Shown: positions 58,544-64,000 of the stretch, piece after piece | Layout: each line of letters starts with the position of its first letter | Position numbering within the stretch: the first letter of the stretch is position 1 | Assembly: GCA_963930775.1 (NCBI GenBank) | Contig: OZ005706.1 | Coordinates: 5,390,546-5,454,545 of the forward strand | Direction of reading: 5' to 3' | Source of the DNA: Cliona cf. orientalis | Lineage: Eukaryota; Porifera; Demospongiae; Clionaida; Clionaidae | Length of the DNA stretch: 64,000 nt | Position numbers and translations under genes: made by a program | The notes under the pieces: model-generated | What the model was told of the DNA's origin: nothing | Databases searched by the model: none | What the model saw: only the letters and a program-made list of their open reading frames with translations

Positions 58544-59717
58544 GGTTGTAAGTTGAATATAGTATTGATGGCACAAAAGTTATTCTTTGGACTGCTACTA
58601 ACATTACCTTTGGCAAGCTATGTAATGCAGCTTGCATGTGCGATTGATCTTGTTGTGCCATTATATAGAGGTGGTTCCCACAGTGTACACCAACCGGATC
58701 TGGAGATTGCAATAATCCATGACCACGTTAACATTTTATTTCGCCTTCTCCATGTTATTGAGTACTCAGTGCTGATAGTTGGCATTTGTAAGTGTCATAA
58801 AAGTGAAAAATCCGACTTTAATCTGCTAAAGTCATTGTCTGACTTTAATCTGCTGAAGCCATTGACGAATGTCTGTACTGATCAAAAACTGTTGCAATAC
58901 GAGTATCAAAACAAAACTGCGTGCCTGCAATTTTATTGGTGTATATACATGGTGTAAAGGAGTCTTAGAATGGCTTGTTTTGATAACATTACTGACAACT
59001 TACACAATTGTGATTGTGATGACTAGTTGGAGGTTCCATGATTGGGATCAATCTTCATGCAATGCAACAAGGCATCCATTTTGTGCCAAAGCTTGTGTGT
59101 GGACTGTGTGTATTTCATTGGTATCTACCTATATGGTTAGGATGTTTATGATAGCAGTCACATTTCTGGTGGCAGCAACTTGGTTACGTGGAAAGTCTAA
59201 GTTGAATAAAGCTAATGGCTATTCAAGCCTTGTTGAAGGATATAAAGAAACTGGTAAACAAGCCTCTTCGTTACATGTCATATTCAAAAGGTGGTTCATC
59301 CTGCAGTGGCTAGTTATCTTCTTTGAAATTTTGGAGGAATTTTACTTTATTTATGATTTGCTTAGCAACGGATCAGGGGAATCTTATGAATTTGATTCAT
59401 TACAGCAAAGTGACCATCATCAGCTACTAGTACACATTGCACTCTTATCTTATCGGCTGTTCTCTTTTGTAATCCCTTACCTTTGTGGACTTACCATGAA
59501 CTACTATCATCGAAAATACCGTAAAGCCATGCATAAAGAGCAACAGACGTTAGCTCCAGATCAGTGTGTGTACTTGATTCCTGAGAATCTGAAGTATCAG
59601 TTTCGGCCATCAATCTTTGAGATTAGCATACCCCTGAATGAAACAGCACATATTTTGACAGTAACACTAGCTTTGGTGGCTTTTGCACTGAGTCTAATTA
59701 GTAAATCTGTAAACTAG
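58544..59717 (+). CDS. Multi-pass (about seven TM) membrane protein, one frame change
   Basis: Family not recognised. An acceptor at 58541-58543 opens the exon; the first ATG is at 58568. Frame 1 runs from there to about 58945 and frame 2 carries on to TAG/TAA at 59715-59717; hydrophobic and Cys-rich coding character continues across the change at about 58930-58960. About seven hydrophobic helices: LFFGLLLTLPLASYVMQLA, ILFRLLHVIEYSVLIVGI, LEWLVLITLLTTYTIVIVM, VWTVCISLVSTYMVRMFMIA, FILQWLVIFFEILEEFYFIY, LVHIALLSYRLFSFVIPYLC, TVTLALVAFALSLI. The C-terminal half holds a basic loop (NYYHRKYRKAMHKEQ). It may be a lineage-specific GPCR-like protein (inference). The frame change may be a pseudogene mutation, an unseen short intron or an assembly indel. 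Confidence 0.55.
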
Positions 59718-60891
59718 CTTGTTGATAATAATGAATCTATTATTATAATGATTTATTATGCATGGGTATGTTTTGATTAGCTACCAATGTTATTAATAAT
59801 AATTCTTGGTAAATTTTAATTTTGTTTTGTGTTGTCTTTTCCTTTTATTGAAGTTGTGGTATTGTAATAATTAGGCCACACAAACAATGTCATGATTTTA
59901 TGTTTCTCAGACACATTTGTATCAAAATTAAATGTGACTATAGGGTGGCTGGTTCGGTCCAAAAAAAGGTCAATTAATCCCCACAAGAACTTAATAAAGT
60001 ACTTCACGTTATGGACCTCTTAATTACATTCCTATTTCAATTCTGCTAAAATGAGACCCGCAGAATCTGAGAAACATAAAATCAAGTTGGTATGGCCTTA
60101 TTATCAGCATTAATTATACCTCATTATGTGGCACACTAATATGTATAGCTATAGTCTAGTGCCACGTAGCTATTATTTTACTACTATTAATATTATTATT
60201 CATGTATCATAATATACCAAAAAAACTTTTTATTATACTATTATATAGGGGAGCAACACACTTCCTGCATGTTGTTTTTATACTTCAAATTTTTTTACTT
60301 ACAATAGCATGATTGTAGAGAAATTAATATAATAATACTATAGCCTTTAAGCTAAGGTCGGACACTAGCTCCCGTATAGTACCGTATGTTGTGGACGTGA
60401 TTATATGTAAGTGTTACATAATCTTTATTGACTTTGCTGTTGTCTACTCCACTGCATCAGCTTTGAACTTTGACCTCATATATATTGAAAGACTATCTGA
60501 ATTTCCTCGTAGCAGCAGGCCACGCTCTTCCATCCCCAGAGCAATTTTTTACTATTAAAAGGTAGTAGATCTACTATAGCCAGTGAAGATAGTAAATTAA
60601 ACTTAAGGCAATAGATCTACTAATTAAAGCCAGAAACAACATGATAGTCATTACATTAAACTATGGTTTTTCAATATCACTGCATGGACGATGTTAGGAA
60701 AATAAGTACAAATATTGCTTATCCAATTAAGGAGATCAAGATTATTATGTTAAAACAAAATTAACTGGCAGTCATATAATTGTAATACAATTACTTTAGC
60801 ACTGTACTGTATAGATTATTGTTTGATGATATAATGTCATGAATAATTATGAGATTGCTGGTTCGTTCACATTATCAGAATAATAATTGTT
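59718..60891. other. AT-rich intergenic DNA
   Basis: Nothing recognised on either strand. Confidence 0.4.
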
Positions 60892-61930
60892 TCAATTCTT
60901 ACTGACATCTTCCATTGATGTGTTTGACGATCCTGAGTAGCATATCTTCACACTACCTGTGGAAGAGTAACGAACTCGGCCAAATCTTTGCTGCGGATCT
61001 ACAGCTTTCTGATCAATCTGAGAGAAAATTAAACATTCATAACGATTTTCGAGTACACTGCATGCATGATTCATATAGGCTCAGCTGCAAAATCATGACG
61101 ACACTGCTGATTAAAGTTACTTGTGTTACTCACCTCAACATGTATCAGTAGCATATTTTTCCATGTCACTGATTGAGATGCTCTCATTACGATGGACTGG
61201 AATGTCTCCTTGCTGGTGTGCTGTCATGGTAACTTGAGCCACCCTGCTGCAGCTGATCTGAATCACAGGAGGAATTACTGTTGTCCGAAGCATCTACAGG
61301 ATGAACAGCAAGCATGTGCATTAGACCATGCAGTGACGACTAGCTAATTTTGCACCAAATTTAGATTTTCTGAGCAGGCTAGCTTATGTACCTTTATGTC
61401 TTGGTGTGTCATGTGACTGGTCACTGGTAGTAGCTCAGACCTGATGATCGTTTTCTCCTTCCCAATCTACCATAGTCTGGATGAGACATGTCCTCATCAC
61501 TGAAAAGAGAAAAATTTAATAAATATGACAGTGCGTGATTAGATTAATTTTTATGTTCAGCTCTTTGACTCCCTCCTACAGAATTCTAGAGAGTAGGCCA
61601 ATGGATATACTTTGTCAAGATCCACATTAATATTGTAAAGTTGTAAACATCAGACTCACACATACCCTATCTATACGAAGGATTTGCCTCTCTAAGTACA
61701 CACAAGTGGGTGCATGCCGACACAGTTAATGGTATGTACATTGTAGCTTAAAGAATACAAACATAGGCTCACCTTGAAGAAGTAGTGGTATCATGCTTGC
61801 TACTGATATGATTCTGGATAGACATCATGTATTGGTTGTAGCTGCTTTCTCCTCCATCGTAGACACTGAATGATGGATTCCTTGAGGGCAAGTGGCTATA
61901 TACCAGGCCCAAAGATTGATAATTATCTGG
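60892..61930 (-). CDS. Unassigned C-terminal exons (cytoplasmic-tail-like)
   Basis: Minus-strand exon-like stretches with splice borders: about 61772-61930 (LVYSHLPSRNPSFSVYDGG, then YNQYMMSIQNHISSKHDT; donor GTGAG), about 61440-61495 (DEDMSHPDYGRLGRRKRSS), about 61190-61300 (SDNSNSSCDSDQLQQGG), and 60892-61018 (DQKAVDPQQRFGRVRYSSTG .. MEDVSKN, stop). All are Ser- and charge-rich with Tyr motifs, as in receptor tails. They lie downstream of the receptor copy at 62563-63961 on the same strand. They could be an alternative tail of that receptor or part of another gene. The joins are not all proven. Confidence 0.35.
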
Positions 61931-62562
61931 GAATGAAAAATGAGCCAAACACATCAAAATGCAATAGTTTATGGAAGTCCATCAGGGACAAAAATGTCAC
62001 ATATCCAATGGTGACAGTCATTCCTTACATCAGGGTCAAAGCCATGCAAATGAACAGTGTCACTGCCCGCATCAGGGTCACTTTATGTAGGAGTGTCAAC
62101 TAGCTATAGTGAGACAGGGTCACACCACTCAACTGGGGCAAACCACACTATATACCTACTCCATTCACTCTCAGTGACGACAGCAAAGTAGAAGGTCAGC
62201 AGGCAGCAACCATCAGCTTTGACCTTTCTGGTAGTGCACCAGTGATCATAAAAATGAACAGTGATTATAGCTATTATGATAATAAAATAATATAATTATG
62301 TCACTACATAATACACTCATAGCTCTGACTAAAACAATGTTGCTGTGTTATCAAGTTTGGTAGAATATATACCATCATAGACTATTCTAAGAGTTAATAT
62401 AAATGTTAGCTGCAGATCTATAACTAGTTGATTATGAGAATTAGACTAAGTATGCACTCAATTGCAAGTTATAATGAAAATTAATGATCAAATTCAAAAC
62501 TATCTAAGAAGAAACTCTAAGATTAAAATAAATATCACAGATTCCGTTAATTTTATCTTCTT

Positions 62563-63961
62563 TTAATTCTTTCTTTCCAGATCCAGGTCAGTTTTAGTTT
62601 CAGTTTCAGCTTCATGCAGTTTGCTACTATGGGCATATGCTGACACTATCTTTGGATCAATGGTGCTTGGAGAGTCCATGGTTGATAGTGATAGTGCTAG
62701 CTCACATTTTTCTTTAGATTCTGCTGAGGATCACAGTATTAATAATTGATAATAGGTAATCATAATTTAGGGGATTGTCAAAAGTCCTTGTGGAAAAATT
62801 AATGTCATTATGACGTTGGGGGTGGGGGGGAGGGGGTCTTGGTCCATGACGTTTTACAACTCAGACTTTAGCTTTAGTTGTGATTATGCATTAATTCTTG
62901 TGGTTGAACAAGTCTAGACATGCCTCCAGTAGTGTCAAAATTTGCATTCTTAGTAACAGCTGTGTCAAGCACTATGTAGCTAGTGTACACGTGTAGCTAA
63001 AGTGTACACATAGTTACAGGCAAGCAAGAAACTGTCAAAGAAGCATAGCTAGGTAGGTATGCAAGGAATCCATGAAGGCAAAGCTAGCACTGTAGAATAT
63101 CAAATGTGTAGGCTAAATGGAGTAGAATCAGAGTTTCAGTGTTGAATCCATATTATACTGAAATGCTGTGACGTTAAGAGAGAGAGGAGGGGGTAAAAAT
63201 TTAATGATAACATCATAATGACGTTAATTTTTCCACAAGGACTTTGGACAAGCCCCTTAATCATGCCCCATAACATACCAGTACCAGATGATTTGGTAGT
63301 ATTAGTAGAACTGAGTGTTCCCACTCTATCTGATGACTATACATGCATGCAGAAAAGTAAACATACCACTATCTTGATAATGTGTAAAGTATTCATACCA
63401 ATCTTGTGCCATGGCCTGATATTGCGGTCAACTTAGTCCTCAATGAGAAAAGCCTTGGACTGATTTTGTTCCATATCTGGACATTGATCAATAGTAAAAT
63501 TAATCTTTTCTTAACAAATTAAAAGAATATACCTTGTCATTTCGAACTACATGAAAGAAAAAGATGAACATGCCCTGTGTAATAATGATAATAATTATAC
63601 CAAGGATCCAACTGGACGCAAAGCTTACTTGGAGGGAATTAAAGATAGTAAACAGCCATGCGACTACTGTTGAGTTCGCATTGACTGTGAGAGTGCCAAA
63701 TGCCCATGTCAGTCCAAGGAGGGGAAGCAGAATCAGGGATGCTAGCAGAAGAGCTCTGCAACAACATTATGGAGGAAGGGTGGTGGTGGTGTATGATGGA
63801 TAGTGGGTGAGTAAGAATGCATAGTTAATAATCATCATAGCATTGATGTACCTTCCTAGTCTTTGTGAATCTTGGAATTTTCTTTTATTCTTATTCTGCT
63901 GCTGGCTTTTTTTCACCCTCCACAGAGTTTGCAGAGCCAGAGCCATGAACACGGCATTGAT
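62563..63961 (-). CDS. Second adhesion GPCR copy, 3' exons (partial at window edge)
   Basis: Exons corresponding to the last six of the receptor at 33-35 kb, in the same phases: 63852-63961, about 63643-63767 (TM6, LLPLLGLTWAFG), about 63535-63576 (TM7, FIFFFHVVRNDK), about 63398-63475, about 63292-63350, and the tail about 62563-62732 ending TAA at 62563-62565. No stop or frame break is visible in these exons. The tail has small in-frame deletions relative to the other copy. Upstream exons lie beyond the right edge. This copy may be the functional one. Confidence 0.83.
62770..63256. mobile_element. MITE in the last intron of the second receptor copy
   Basis: Inverted ends of about 50 bp (GGGGATTGTCAAAAGTCC.. 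TTAATGTCATTATGACGTT) are flanked by TAA. The other receptor copy has an uninterrupted 71-bp intron here (34832-34902), so the insertion came after the duplication. Confidence 0.85.
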
Positions 63962-64000
63962 CTGTGTGTATATGCTATATCTCTATGAAAGATATTTTAT

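Larger units (their letters stand above)
62190..63961. repeat. Inverted duplication, right arm
   Basis: Reverse-complement counterpart of 34157-35450, including DNA beyond the stop codon. It is longer because of a MITE in its last intron and it continues past the right window edge. Confidence 0.88.

Overview
The window looks like nuclear DNA of an early-branching animal, most likely a marine sponge (inference). Genes have short introns (about 70-300 bp) with ordinary GT-AG junctions, the DNA is AT-rich, and the gene mix (dermatopontin, an Ig/HormR/GAIN adhesion GPCR, a perforin-2/MPEG1 relative, a Pmp-type beta-helix protein) fits a sponge. The short palindrome TACATGTA/ACATGTAC recurs in non-coding DNA, mainly in 0.2-9 kb and 44-48 kb. 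There are no prokaryotic-style operons. No species is claimed.

Layout. 0.9-1.7 kb: dermatopontin-like gene (+). 2.4-7.6 kb: GPR89/Golgi pH regulator (-), whose last third is not found. Its start codon faces that of POLR2H/RPB8 (7.8-9.1 kb, +) across 118 bp. 9.6-11.0 kb: a secreted protein built on 12-residue QGIR(V/I)PGGF repeats (-), with a paralogue at 17.5-18.4 kb. The two belong to a direct segmental duplication (about 8.94-13.68 kb and 17.06-21.86 kb) whose second copy carries a decayed POLR2H last exon. Between the copies is a single-exon Pmp-like secreted protein (13.8-15.9 kb, -).

22.7-35.1 kb (+) is an adhesion GPCR gene: Ig-like domains, HormR, GAIN/GPS, seven-TM exons and tail. 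It has an in-frame TAA in TM1 and two frame breaks, and a 7.2 kb intron between GAIN and GPS exons holds repeats, a mariner-type MITE and unrecognised exon-like stretches. Its 3' part recurs in inverted orientation at 62.2-64.0 kb, where the last exons of a second receptor look intact. 39.1-41.6 kb (-) is an ML-domain lipid-binding secreted protein. 45.0-47.2 kb (+) is an MPEG1-like gene broken by about five frame changes. 58.5-59.7 kb (+) is a multi-pass (about seven TM) membrane protein with one frame change. 60.9-61.9 kb (-) holds unassigned C-terminal exons.

Much of the rest is non-autonomous DNA transposons. One group has CA-starting GGCG(T/G)-type ends and 5-bp target duplications, including two nested insertions that can be dated relative to each other. 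Others are TA-flanked, TTAA-flanked, 7-bp-TSD and foldback elements, plus an array of cruciform-forming palindromes at 20.3-20.9 kb.

The genes do not form one pathway. The window reads as a gene-sparse, transposon-rich region with housekeeping genes (POLR2H, GPR89) beside lineage-restricted secreted and membrane proteins, several of them duplicated or decaying. Frame breaks in otherwise well-kept genes could be real pseudogenisation or assembly indels; sequence alone cannot separate these.
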